A DNA stretch of 37,746 bases, from assembly GCA_934486825.1 (NCBI GenBank), contig CAKSQF010000021.1, forward strand, positions 1-37,746. The letters are read 5' to 3'. Shown one piece after another: positions 7,505 to 16,088 of the stretch (the first letter of the stretch is position 1; the number at the start of each line of letters is the position of its first letter). Under the pieces are notes generated by a model that made no database searches, was not told where the DNA came from, and was given only the letters and a program-made list of their open reading frames with translations. The DNA is from an uncultured Eubacteriales bacterium (GTDB lineage Bacteria; Bacillota; Clostridia; Oscillospirales; CAG-272). The translations under genes were made by a program, and so were the position numbers.

Positions 7505-9253
7505 ATGGCAAGACTTACATACGACAAAGATAATTTTTTGCTGGACGGTAAGAAATATACCGTCCTTTCCGGGGCAATGCATTATTTCCGCGTTCCGAGA
7601 GAATATTGGTATGACCGGCTTCTGAAGCTGAAGGAATGCGGATTCAATACCGTCGAAACCTATACCTGCTGGAATCTCCACGAAAAGAATGAGGGAAATT
7701 TTGATTTTTCCGGCGGACTTGATGTTGCCGCGTATATAGAAACTGCGGCAGAACTCGGACTTAATGTTATCGTCCGACCCGGTCCGTATATCTGTGCCGA
7801 ATGGGATTTCGGCGGACTGCCCGCATGGCTGCTGAAATATGAGGATATGCCGCTCCGCTGCTCGGATAAGCGTTTTATGTCAAAATTCGAGGCTTATCTC
7901 AGAGAACTGCTTTCTCGGATATCCCGTTTTGATAATATAATAATGCTTCAGATCGAAAACGAATACGGAAGCTACGGCAACGACAAGGTTTATCTTAATG
8001 AGATAAAGCGGATATATGAAGACTGCGGTATGGACTGCCTCTACTTTACATCGGACGGACCGACCGAGCTGATGCTTTCGGGCGGAACGCTTGACGGTTG
8101 TCTCGCTGTTGCCAATTTCGGATCAAAGCCGAAGCAGAATCTTTCGTATCTGAAAAAATTCCGTCCCGATCAGCCGCTTATGTGCGGCGAATACTGGTGC
8201 GGGTGGTTTGACCACTGGTTTGAAAACCATCATGTGCGTACTGCGGATGAGATCTGCGGGAATTTCGGCGAGTTCTTTGAGCTCGGTGCGTCGGTGAACT
8301 TTTATATGTTCCACGGCGGGACGAATTTCGGCTTTACAAACGGTGCAAACTGCGACGAGTGCTATCAGCCGATAATTACAAGCTATGATTACAATGCGCT
8401 CCTGACCGAGGCAGGCGACAGAACCGAGGCATATTACAGGGTCCGTGAGATGATTGCCGAAAAAACGGGTGTACGCATGCCGCTTACCGCAAAGGAAAGC
8501 GATAAGAAGGCATACGGAACCGTAGTGCTTAACGAAAAAGCCGATTTGTTTGAAAATCTCGATAAAATATCGAAGCCTGTTTCATGCGCGGCACCGATGT
8601 TTATGGAAAGCGTCGGACAGAGCTTCGGGTATATGGTCTACCGTGCCGATGTCAGAGGCTCCGAAAACCCGAGAAAGCTTGTTATAGAAAAGGTGCATGA
8701 CCGCGCCAATATTTTCATTGACGGAAAGCCTGTCGGTATCTATGACCGCAGATGTCCGCCCGCTTCGGATAAGCTTGTGACCGTCGGAGGAGAATCCGAC
8801 AGGGATGTCAGACTTGATATTCTTGTCGAAAATATGGGCAGAACCAATTACGGTCCCAAACTCCGCGACAGGAAGGGAATATCCGGGGTGCGATTTGATT
8901 ATCAGTATCACTTCGGATGGAAACAGTATCCGCTTGATATGGAGGATCTGTCCGAACTTGAATTTGTTCCCCACAACGGTGAAAAACTTGAAAAACCGAC
9001 ATTCCTTCGCGGATATCTTTGCATTGATGATACGCCGTGCGACTGCTTTGTAAGACTTGACGGCTTTACAAAGGGATTTGTCAGTGTAAACGGCAATAAT
9101 ATCGGAAGATATTATAACCCGGCAGGACCGCAGAAAACGCTGTACATTCCCGCACCTTTCCTGCGGAAGGGTAAAAACGAGATAATCGTTTTTGAATCGG
9201 ATGAAGCAGCGACCGACCGTGTGGAGATCGGCGACATTCCCGACCTCGGCTGA
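7505..9253 (+). CDS. GH35 beta-galactosidase
   Basis: A 582-residue intracellular glycosidase without a signal peptide, of the compact bacterial GH35 type. The catalytic TIM barrel spans about residues 1-320, with YFRVPREYWYDRLLKLKECG, the RPGPYICAEWDFGGLP signature, the acid/base Glu153 in QIENEYGSYG and the probable nucleophile Glu229 in CGEYWCGWFDHW. Two beta domains follow, ending with a jelly roll (VRLDGFTKGFVSVNGNNIGRY). The expected activity is removal of terminal beta-galactose from imported oligosaccharides. It starts 14 nt after the DUF6897-like gene with AAGGA close upstream, so it belongs to that transcript. It converges with the next gene with only 6 nt between the two stop codons and no obvious terminator. 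Confidence 0.94.
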   Translation: MARLTYDKDNFLLDGKKYTVLSGAMHYFRVPREYWYDRLLKLKECGFNTVETYTCWNLHEKNEGNFDFSGGLDVAAYIETAAELGLNVIVRPGPYICAEWDFGGLPAWLLKYEDMPLRCSDKRFMSKFEAYLRELLSRISRFDNIIMLQIENEYGSYGNDKVYLNEIKRIYEDCGMDCLYFTSDGPTELMLSGGTLDGCLAVANFGSKPKQNLSYLKKFRPDQPLMCGEYWCGWFDHWFENHHVRTADEICGNFGEFFELGASVNFYMFHGGTNFGFTNGANCDECYQPIITSYDYNALLTEAGDRTEAYYRVREMIAEKTGVRMPLTAKESDKKAYGTVVLNEKADLFENLDKISKPVSCAAPMFMESVGQSFGYMVYRADVRGSENPRKLVIEKVHDRANIFIDGKPVGIYDRRCPPASDKLVTVGGESDRDVRLDILVENMGRTNYGPKLRDRKGISGVRFDYQYHFGWKQYPLDMEDLSELEFVPHNGEKLEKPTFLRGYLCIDDTPCDCFVRLDGFTKGFVSVNGNNIGRYYNPAGPQKTLYIPAPFLRKGKNEIIVFESDEAATDRVEIGDIPDLG

Positions 9254-9259
9254 ACAGTC

Positions 9260-10807
9260 TCAGACGCGTTGCGGACGCAGCTTGCGCCGCGGCTTTGCAA
9301 TGAAAAGTGCGATCAGACAAAGTGATGCGTATATCACACCGGTAAAGCTCATCTGAAGCCAGAGCGTGACTCTGCTGTATATGAGCGGCGATCCGATCGC
9401 CCGGAAAAACAGTCGGGAAATGCAGGAGGATGTTGCCGCAGACGCTGTCGGTACCAGTACCCGCATTAAAAAACCGGTGCTTATGCCGACCTTCGCCGCA
9501 AGGCGGGCTATCGAAAGGGAAGCGTTGATAATCTCACATATGTATATCTCCGCGATGAAGCCGTATATGCCGATTTTCGGGGTTAGCAGGAAAACAATCA
9601 CGACCGAGAGAGATGCGTCGATCATGTTTATTCTCATCGAATAGAGCTGTTCGTTCACTCCCTTGAGAACGCTGTCGACGCAGGTGTCCATATACATTAT
9701 AGGAACAAGAGGTGCAAGCAGGCGAATGTAATTGCCTGCTTGCTCGCTTTTGCAGATAATATTGCCGATGTCACTGCTGTAACAGATCATAATTCCGGCT
9801 ATTCCGATCCCGAACATGGCAACAAAGCCGACGGCGCGTTCGCTTACACGCCTGACCGATGATTCTCTGCCTGCGGCTCGCCGCTCCGCAACCTCGGGAA
9901 CGAGCATTGAGCAGAGCGGCGTGAGAAAGGCATACGGAAACATAATGACAGGTAATGCCATTCCCTGCATGACCCCGTAGATTTCAAGCGCTCTGCCGGA
10001 GGTGCAGCCGTTTTTTCTCAGTCCCCATGGTATAAGCAGATGTTCGATTGTCGTCAGTGCCGAGCGGACGTATGAAGAAAACGCCATCGGAATTGCGATT
10101 GAGATAAGCTTTGAACGCAGTTCACGGCTGTCGCATCCGGAACCGGTATATCTGCGTCGGTCAAAAAGATAAATTATCCATGATGCAAAGAATGTAATTG
10201 CTTCTGCAATGACGCCGCCGGCGATGACCGACAGACAGGAGCTTTCCAGACTGCCGGGTATAATTACTTCAAGCGCGAAGACAGTGACACCTATGCGGAT
10301 TATCTGTCCCGCAATCTGCGTTGCCGATGATTTTGCGACCCTGCGCACGGCGGTAAAATATCCGCTGAGCGCCGATGTAAGCGAAACAAAGGGGAGCGAG
10401 AGCGAAAGGAGTCGCAGAGAGCTGACAGTCCGTCGGTCGCCGAGAATACCGCTGCCTATCGGTTCGGCAAATAAAAAAAGAATGAGTCCGGTTGCCGTTC
10501 CGAAACAGACGCTGTATATGATGCTTTGCTTCATAGCCGGTCGGATAAGACAGTCGCGCTCTTTGCCGATCGCTTCGGATATCAGTCTGGTCGATGCGAA
10601 TCCGACTGCCGATGTCGCAAAGGTTATCATGAGCGCATAGAGAGACATTGTTAGCGTAAACAGTCCGAGTCCATCTGTTCCGAGCCGCTCCGACAGATAA
10701 ACATTGAACCTGACTCCGATCGCACGCATGATAAATGATGTTGCCGACAGGAGAACGACATTTGTAATGAATTGAAAAAGCTTTTTTTTCGTTTTTTTGT
10801 TGTTCAT
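9260..10807 (-). CDS. spoVB: SpoVB-like polysaccharide/lipid flippase (MOP superfamily)
   Basis: A 515-residue integral membrane protein with about 12-14 hydrophobic helices. The family opening is visible in LLSATSFIMRAIGVRFNVYLSERLGTDGLGLFTLTMSLY, given here in parts: SFIMRAIGVRFNVYLSERLG at about residues 20-39, followed by GLGLFTLTMSLY. This matches stage V sporulation protein B and related MurJ-like flippases, which move lipid-linked sugars across the membrane for cell-wall or cortex synthesis. I chose the ATG at 10807 because AAAGG lies about 9 nt upstream and the residues before it lie in the promoter. A SigE-like promoter directly upstream supports a sporulation role. Several related MOP flippases exist per genome, so the exact orthology is not certain. 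Confidence 0.82.
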   Translation of the reverse strand: MNNKKTKKKLFQFITNVVLLSATSFIMRAIGVRFNVYLSERLGTDGLGLFTLTMSLYALMITFATSAVGFASTRLISEAIGKERDCLIRPAMKQSIIYSVCFGTATGLILFLFAEPIGSGILGDRRTVSSLRLLSLSLPFVSLTSALSGYFTAVRRVAKSSATQIAGQIIRIGVTVFALEVIIPGSLESSCLSVIAGGVIAEAITFFASWIIYLFDRRRYTGSGCDSRELRSKLISIAIPMAFSSYVRSALTTIEHLLIPWGLRKNGCTSGRALEIYGVMQGMALPVIMFPYAFLTPLCSMLVPEVAERRAAGRESSVRRVSERAVGFVAMFGIGIAGIMICYSSDIGNIICKSEQAGNYIRLLAPLVPIMYMDTCVDSVLKGVNEQLYSMRINMIDASLSVVIVFLLTPKIGIYGFIAEIYICEIINASLSIARLAAKVGISTGFLMRVLVPTASAATSSCISRLFFRAIGSPLIYSRVTLWLQMSFTGVIYASLCLIALFIAKPRRKLRPQRV

Positions 10808-10838
10808 AGCATAAGCCTTTCGAACGATGGTCTTTGCT

Positions 10839-10868
10839 ATTTTATGCGGATGTCGTGTCGGCATATGC
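10839..10868 (-). promoter_or_regulatory. Candidate SigE (mother-cell) promoter of the spoVB-like gene
   Basis: On the minus strand GCATATG (10862-10868) is followed after 15 bp by CATAAAAT (10839-10846), close to the SigE pattern of an ATAT-containing -35 and a CATACAAT-like -10. The predicted start leaves a leader of about 25 nt before the ATG at 10807. Bacillus subtilis spoVB is known to be SigE-dependent. Confidence 0.6.
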
Positions 10869-10893
10869 ATCTGCCGTGAACCAAAGAGCCGGT

Positions 10894-10925
10894 AAAAGGG
10901 TCTGCACCGAAAGTGCAGACCCTTT
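10894..10925 (-). terminator. Rho-independent terminator after the GH38 gene
   Basis: AAAGGGTCTGCAC pairs with GTGCAGACCCTTT around a 5-nt loop, just beyond the alpha-mannosidase stop codon. A short T-run follows in the minus-strand direction. It separates this gene from the spoVB-like gene. Confidence 0.8.
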
Positions 10926-10934
10926 GCCGTTTGT

Positions 10935-13925
10935 TCAGATAATAATGCGAAGTGTCACAATTTCAAAGTTTGAAATTTCAAACCCGACACTGTTTCCGTG
11001 TATCTCAAGCTTTTTATCGCGGTTTTCCGTAAGATCGCAGAGATAAGCCTCCTTTGCGTCAAATCCGAAATCAAGACTGACACTTGCTTTGCCGTTGTAT
11101 GCTTCGTATCCGCGTATAATTATACCGTCACCGTCCTCTGCTTTCTTTATCGTTTCGATGACGAAACCGTCGTAGGACGAGGATACAAGACCGAAGCTGT
11201 CGGGAAGATATGCATTATCGGCTTTCCCGACTTCTTTGGCAATAAGCGGATTGTTCAGAAGATAAGCTTCTTTCACGGTTCCGCCCTCGGCAAATGAGCC
11301 GCTGTGCGGGAAAAGTGAGTAGGTAAAGCTGTGATGCCCTCTGTCCGCTTCGGGATTCGGGTAGGTTGCCGCCTTGAGAAGCGATATCTTCAGCGTGTTC
11401 TGTTCGGTGGAAAATCCGTATTTGCAGTCGTTGAGCAGGCTGACTCCGTATCCGTTTTCCGACATGTCAACCCATTTGTGCCCGCAGACCTCAAATTTTG
11501 CTTCGTCCCATGAAGTGTTGCAATGAGTCGGACGGTTTATGTGACCGAACTGGATTTCATATTTTGCACTGTCTGCGTGTATGTTCAGCGGGAAAGCCGC
11601 TTTCAGAAGTACGTGATCTTCGTGCCAGTCAATCTCTGTTTCGAAATCCAGCCTTGTACTGCCGTTTTTCAGCCTGATTGTCTGTATGATCCGGCTTGAT
11701 TTGTAGTTTCTTGTGATTCTGACCGCCGAATATGACGGCTCGTTTGTGTAGCTTACATCGGATACATCTTCGACAGTCCATGATTTCAGCTTGTAATATT
11801 CGGTGATCTCCCATGCGTCGTACGCTCTCGGATAATCTTCGAATACCTCAAGAAGATTGGCTTTCTTTCCCGCCTCAATCAGCTCTCTGCCCGTCTTTTT
11901 GTCTCTGACCGAAACGATGTTGAAGCTGTCGTCAAAGCCTATTTCGAGCAGGTCGTTTGTAAGCGTTTTGCCATCCGCATGACATTCTGGAGTAATTGCG
12001 GTCGGTTTTACCGTTTTCCAACCGTGTGCCGGAATGTTTTCGGCATAAATGACCCTGCCGCCGATTTCAATATAATCCGAAAGCTCAAATCCGTTCGGAT
12101 TGTAAACGAATATTCCGTCCCCGCGGACATTTGAAGCAAGCGAGCTCAGCGAAAGGTCAAATGCCGCTTTGCCCTCGGATAAAAGACGATCGTATTCGAT
12201 GTCGCTGTTGTCGTATACCTGCTTTATCGAAGAACCCGGTATAATGTCATGAAACTGGTTTTTCAGAATCGTGTGCCAGTTGCGGTCGAGCATTTCGCAC
12301 GGATATCCGTTTTTGCCGGTAAGTATCGAATCGGTAACAGCCGCCGCTTCGACGTTGCGATAGAGTATTTCGCATTTTCTGTTGTTCTTTTTGTTTTTGG
12401 CAATCGATGTGTATGTGCCGCGGTGCATTTCGAGATAAAGCTCGCCGCACCAAACGGGCGCGAATTTCAGCTCTGCGGAATTTTTTTCGAAATCTTTCGC
12501 TATCCGGTTTATTGTATCAGCAGACTTTGCAATCTTCACGGCAGGGAAGCCGGGCAGACCCTTTTTCAGCCTTTCGTAATTTTCAAGCATCTCGCAGGTC
12601 GGTCCTCCTCCGCCGTCTCCGAATCCGAAGGTTGTAACCGTTTTGTTTGTGTATTCTTTGTCAACATGGTATCTCACCGCGTCGTTGACGCCTGCGGGAT
12701 CGAGCTTTCTGACATATCCGCTGCTGAGAACCGCAAAGATGCGGCTTCCGTCGATACCCTGCCATATAAAGTTGTCATGCGGGAACCTGTTGGTTTCGCT
12801 CCAGCTTATTTTACTTGTGAAGAAGAAGGGGACTCCGCTCTTTTTCAGAATCTGCGGAAGTGCGGCACTGTATCCGAATACATCCGGAAGCCAGAGCAGT
12901 CTGCTTTCAACACCGAATTCTTCGCGCATGAACTTTTTTCCGAGAAGTATCTGACGTACAAGACTTTCGCCGTCGATAAGATTGGTGTCGGCTTCAAGCC
13001 ACATTGCACCTTCAACTTCCCACCTGCCTTCGGCAACATACTTTTTTATTTTTTCATAAAGCTCGGGGTCATTTTCCTTGACATAGCTGTATAGCTGCGG
13101 CTGACTTGACTGGAAAATGTAGTCGGGGTATCGTTCGAGCAGTCTTACCGCAGTGGAGAACGAACGTTGAGCTTTTTCTTTTGTCTGTTCAAGCGTCCAA
13201 AGCCATGCGACATCGATGTGCGTGTGACCGATGAAATTGACCTCGGGTAATTCGGTCCGACCGCAGAGTTTGCCGTAAAATTCATGCTTCATAAATTCGG
13301 ATGATTCCCTGACGCTTGAGCGAAATTCATCCGAACCGGGATAACGAAAGTCGATCATCATCGTGGCACGGTTCAGCGCACTTCTTATTAAGGCATAGTT
13401 TGCCGAATCCTTGGGCAGAAAACGCAGTGCATCGTACGGAACAAAAATGTCGTAGTACAGGCTTTCAACCGTAAGGTCCGCAAGAGCCGTCGTAAAATCG
13501 ATATGGGCTTTGTTTGAGTCCATACCCGTATAATAATAAATGAAGATATTGTGGTGACCCGCAGTCAGCGGGGTGCTCAGATGATTTGTGTCAAAAGCCT
13601 GATACGCGGTCGTACTGTCGATAAAAATCGTGCACTGAGGGTTGGACGCATCCCAGCCGTGAATACCGTTGGCGAGAAGTCTGTATTCGTGTTCGTTGTC
13701 GGTTTCCGGGATGTTGACTTCAAATTTAAACCAGCGATGGCAGTCAATCGATTTGCATATGACGTCGCCGCCGCCATGTTTTTCCCATCCGTCAGCCGGA
13801 GGGGTGTTCGTTCTTTTGTAGTCGGTCGGGACCGTGTATATGTCGCATATCGCTTTGCGGTCGCTGTAAATGTTCTTGCCGAGGAGTTCGCAGGATATAC
13901 GTATTTTTTCTTCGATAAAGGTCAT
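10935..13925 (-). CDS. GH38 alpha-mannosidase
   Basis: A 996-residue cytoplasmic alpha-mannosidase. An N-terminal beta-rich region (about 1-225) precedes the GH38 catalytic domain (about 228-500). GHTHIDVAWLW supplies the zinc ligands His236 and Asp238, WLPDVFGYS supplies the nucleophile Asp348, and NQFHDIIPGSS carries the later conserved His. The alpha-mannosidase middle domain and a long C-terminal beta-sandwich follow. The enzyme needs a divalent metal and releases alpha-mannose from oligosaccharides such as trimmed N-glycans. The ATG at 13925 has AAGGAG about 10 nt upstream. It is a single-gene transcript with its own promoter and terminator. Confidence 0.95.
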   Translation of the reverse strand: MTFIEEKIRISCELLGKNIYSDRKAICDIYTVPTDYKRTNTPPADGWEKHGGGDVICKSIDCHRWFKFEVNIPETDNEHEYRLLANGIHGWDASNPQCTIFIDSTTAYQAFDTNHLSTPLTAGHHNIFIYYYTGMDSNKAHIDFTTALADLTVESLYYDIFVPYDALRFLPKDSANYALIRSALNRATMMIDFRYPGSDEFRSSVRESSEFMKHEFYGKLCGRTELPEVNFIGHTHIDVAWLWTLEQTKEKAQRSFSTAVRLLERYPDYIFQSSQPQLYSYVKENDPELYEKIKKYVAEGRWEVEGAMWLEADTNLIDGESLVRQILLGKKFMREEFGVESRLLWLPDVFGYSAALPQILKKSGVPFFFTSKISWSETNRFPHDNFIWQGIDGSRIFAVLSSGYVRKLDPAGVNDAVRYHVDKEYTNKTVTTFGFGDGGGGPTCEMLENYERLKKGLPGFPAVKIAKSADTINRIAKDFEKNSAELKFAPVWCGELYLEMHRGTYTSIAKNKKNNRKCEILYRNVEAAAVTDSILTGKNGYPCEMLDRNWHTILKNQFHDIIPGSSIKQVYDNSDIEYDRLLSEGKAAFDLSLSSLASNVRGDGIFVYNPNGFELSDYIEIGGRVIYAENIPAHGWKTVKPTAITPECHADGKTLTNDLLEIGFDDSFNIVSVRDKKTGRELIEAGKKANLLEVFEDYPRAYDAWEITEYYKLKSWTVEDVSDVSYTNEPSYSAVRITRNYKSSRIIQTIRLKNGSTRLDFETEIDWHEDHVLLKAAFPLNIHADSAKYEIQFGHINRPTHCNTSWDEAKFEVCGHKWVDMSENGYGVSLLNDCKYGFSTEQNTLKISLLKAATYPNPEADRGHHSFTYSLFPHSGSFAEGGTVKEAYLLNNPLIAKEVGKADNAYLPDSFGLVSSSYDGFVIETIKKAEDGDGIIIRGYEAYNGKASVSLDFGFDAKEAYLCDLTENRDKKLEIHGNSVGFEISNFEIVTLRIII

Positions 13926-13979
13926 TGCATGTTCTCCTTGTCATCTTTGCCGCTTTGCGGCATCGTCATTTCACTTTTG

Positions 13980-14008
13980 ACCATATCACAAAAAAGCCGA
14001 TCTGTCAA
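13980..14008 (-). promoter_or_regulatory. SigA promoter of the GH38 gene
   Basis: On the minus strand TTGACA (14003-14008) and TATGGT (13980-13985) are 17 bp apart, with a TG extension before the -10. The leader contains a small GCCGCAAAGCGGC hairpin near 13950. Confidence 0.8.
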
Positions 14009-14017
14009 GTAAAAAAT

Positions 14018-14050
14018 AAAAAAAGAACCCCCCGCCATGCGGGAGGTTCC
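14018..14050 (-). terminator. Terminator of tRNA-Thr
   Basis: On the minus strand GAACCTCCCGC pairs with GCGGGGGGTTC (one G-U pair) around a 4-nt loop, followed by seven T and a further T-rich tract. It lies 10 nt after the tRNA CCA end. Confidence 0.88.
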
Positions 14051-14059
14051 ATTACCGGA

Positions 14060-14135
<76 letters not shown>

Positions 14136-14152
14136 GGAATCTCAACGTTCCA

Positions 14153-14181
14153 ATTATAGCAGAAAGGCTTTGATTTGTCAA
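14153..14181 (-). promoter_or_regulatory. SigA promoter of tRNA-Thr
   Basis: On the minus strand TTGACA (14176-14181) and TATAAT (14153-14158) are perfect hexamers with a 17-bp spacer, about 18 nt upstream of the mature tRNA. Confidence 0.92.
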
Positions 14182-14211
14182 TAGCTTTTTTGAAAAAAAC
14201 TCATTTTTCGT

Positions 14212-14333
14212 GTAGGATTACAATAGATATGTTATATCGGGAAAAATAGGTGAAAAAGTTTAAAAAGAATGGCGATTGAGAGCCAAATGTGTACCACACA
14301 AAAAAGCAACAAAGGAGGCTCCCGATTGCCGTT
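14212..14333 (+). repeat. Intergenic repeat element, copy A
   Basis: Positions 14212-14236 are identical to 29600-29624 (25 of 25 bases). A second conserved block, 14267-14292, matches 29645-29670 at 21 of 26 positions. In this copy a 17-nt arm at 14268-14284 can pair with 14317-14333; the four imperfect positions are all G-U wobbles in RNA. The loop is about 32 nt. I see no coding frame. The nature of the element (MITE-like remnant, structured RNA or insertion-sequence end) is unknown. Confidence 0.75.
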
Positions 14334-14376
14334 AACAGTATAATACGTGAGTTTTGTTAATTGTGTTAACAAACTA

Positions 14377-14405
14377 TTGACAAATTTCAAAAAGGGTGGT
14401 ATAAT
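14377..14405 (+). promoter_or_regulatory. SigA promoter of the zinc-ribbon membrane protein gene
   Basis: TTGACA (14377-14382) and TATAAT (14400-14405) are both perfect, with 17 bp between them. An inverted repeat GTTAACA/TGTTAAC (14331-14337 and 14364-14370) lies just upstream. Confidence 0.92.
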
Positions 14406-14468
14406 TCAAAATGTGTAGATGCGGATCCGATTGCGGTCCGATAAATAAAATATTAAAGGAGAAAAAAC

Positions 14469-16025
14469 ATGAAATGTCCGAAATGCGGTGCCGAAAATGC
14501 ACCAGAATCGACTTTTTGCGTTTCCTGCGGAGCTTCACTGTCCGAACAGGAAAAGAAAAAGGTCAGCGACACCCCCGTTGATGTTGAGGCGTTGAAAGCA
14601 AAGGTCATGCCTGTCATCAAAAATAAAATTCTTTGGATAGGAGTTGCCGCAGTACTCGTACTGATTATACTTATATCCGCGATTTCCTCGATTGCTTCTT
14701 CCGGTAACGGCTTTGTTGAAATGGTTCCCACTGTTTTGCCGAATACCGTTGACGGAGAGACAACATTTATCTATAAGGATAAAGTCCTTAAGGATAAGAT
14801 TCCGGGAGCCGTCTCCGATCTGAAAAATTCAATTGACGGAAAATACGGTGCATTTGTAAACGACGAGAAGACACTTTATGCCGTAAAAGGAACAAAATTC
14901 ATAAAGGTCAAGGAGGATGTTGATTCGAACTCTGTTACTTTGGCGGTAAGCGGTAAAGGACTTCTCTATGCCGTGAAAAATGACAATGCTGAATCCGAAC
15001 TCTATCACTATACTTTGGGCGGAAAATCGGTGCTTGTGTCCGAAAATGCTTCAAGCTGGATTATCTCGCCCGACGGCAAGACGGCAGTCTATACCGTAGA
15101 AGATGACGATCAGAAGAATACATATTTCTTCAACGGCAAGAAGTCCGAAAAGATCAGCTCTTCCGATGTATCGCTTGTTGCAATGTCGAACGGCGGCAAA
15201 TACATTTATGCAATTATGCACGATGACGATTTAAAGATTAACCTTTACAACATTACCAAAAAGGGTGAAAAGAGCAAGATCGCATCAAATGTCGGATTGA
15301 GCGGGTTCACAATGAACCTTGACCATACACAGATTCTGTTCACCTCCGATGGCAAGACATATATATCCACGAATGCCAAGGAAGCTGTAAAGATCAGCTC
15401 GAAGTCGGTAGATCTTGTTAGTTTGGATTATTTTCCGGTGGAAGATGATGATATTACCGCACCGGTTAAGAATCTGTACAACCATGTTTATACAGATGGT
15501 GACGGAGTATGGCTTATCAAAAAGAACGTCGATAAGTCGGTGAAGCTTGTTTCAAAGGCATCTAATCTCCAGCTTGATTCGACCGCTTCTTATCTGTATT
15601 ATATGTACGACGGTAAGGAATTGCGTGTTATAAAGATCAGCGACGGAGAAAAAGCCTCCGATAAGGCTGTAACACTTGTTGATGACAGAGTTGAAAGATA
15701 TGTTGTTACGTCAAACCGTTCGCTTGTGTATTATATTCTTGACAAAGAGCTTCACAGCGTAAACGGAAAGAACGGTAAAAAGGACAGAAGAATATCGAAG
15801 GATGATGTCGAATCCGTACTTGCTATTTCCGGAAAGGATGTCGTTTATTATAAAATGGACGACGCAATATATGCATGCTCCAACGGAAAGAGCGGAACCA
15901 AGGTTCTTTCGGATGCTCAGTTTGTATTCTCTTACGGTAAAATTGTGTATGCGCTGACCGATGATACAATTTACGGTACGGCAGGAGCAAAGAAACTCAA
16001 GAAAATTACTACCTATGGCGAATAA
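14469..16025 (+). CDS. Zinc-ribbon, single-pass membrane protein with extracytoplasmic propeller-like domain
   Basis: A 518-residue protein. An N-terminal zinc ribbon (residues 1-25, with CPKCGAENAPESTFCVSCGA) precedes a linker, one transmembrane helix (about 54-78, ILWIGVAAVLVLIILISAIS) and a long extracytoplasmic region of repeated beta-strand units. Those units, for example SPDGKTAVYTVEDDD and MSNGGKYIYAIM, resemble TolB/DPP4-type beta-propeller blades. The cytoplasmic ribbon plus external propeller layout is common for uncharacterised clostridial envelope proteins. AAAGGAG lies 7 nt before the ATG, with a strong consensus promoter upstream and a terminator downstream, so it is monocistronic. 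The function is unknown; a sensor or envelope-binding role is only a guess. Confidence 0.85.
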   Translation: MKCPKCGAENAPESTFCVSCGASLSEQEKKKVSDTPVDVEALKAKVMPVIKNKILWIGVAAVLVLIILISAISSIASSGNGFVEMVPTVLPNTVDGETTFIYKDKVLKDKIPGAVSDLKNSIDGKYGAFVNDEKTLYAVKGTKFIKVKEDVDSNSVTLAVSGKGLLYAVKNDNAESELYHYTLGGKSVLVSENASSWIISPDGKTAVYTVEDDDQKNTYFFNGKKSEKISSSDVSLVAMSNGGKYIYAIMHDDDLKINLYNITKKGEKSKIASNVGLSGFTMNLDHTQILFTSDGKTYISTNAKEAVKISSKSVDLVSLDYFPVEDDDITAPVKNLYNHVYTDGDGVWLIKKNVDKSVKLVSKASNLQLDSTASYLYYMYDGKELRVIKISDGEKASDKAVTLVDDRVERYVVTSNRSLVYYILDKELHSVNGKNGKKDRRISKDDVESVLAISGKDVVYYKMDDAIYACSNGKSGTKVLSDAQFVFSYGKIVYALTDDTIYGTAGAKKLKKITTYGE

Positions 16026-16040
16026 ACACAGATAAATAAA

Positions 16041-16070
16041 AAACAGACGCCCCAAGGCGTCTGTTTTTTT
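16041..16070 (+). terminator. Rho-independent terminator after the zinc-ribbon gene
   Basis: AAACAGACGCC and GGCGTCTGTTT pair around the loop CCAA, with seven T at the 3' side. It also lies downstream of the convergent gene at 16089-16514 and could act on both strands. Confidence 0.93.
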
Positions 16071-16088
16071 GTGCGGAAGGTGATATAG

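Noticed and set aside
12249..13094. Long open frame antisense to the GH38 alpha-mannosidase
   Set aside because: It lies entirely within the catalytic region of the mannosidase and its product is Cys/Phe-rich without family resemblance.
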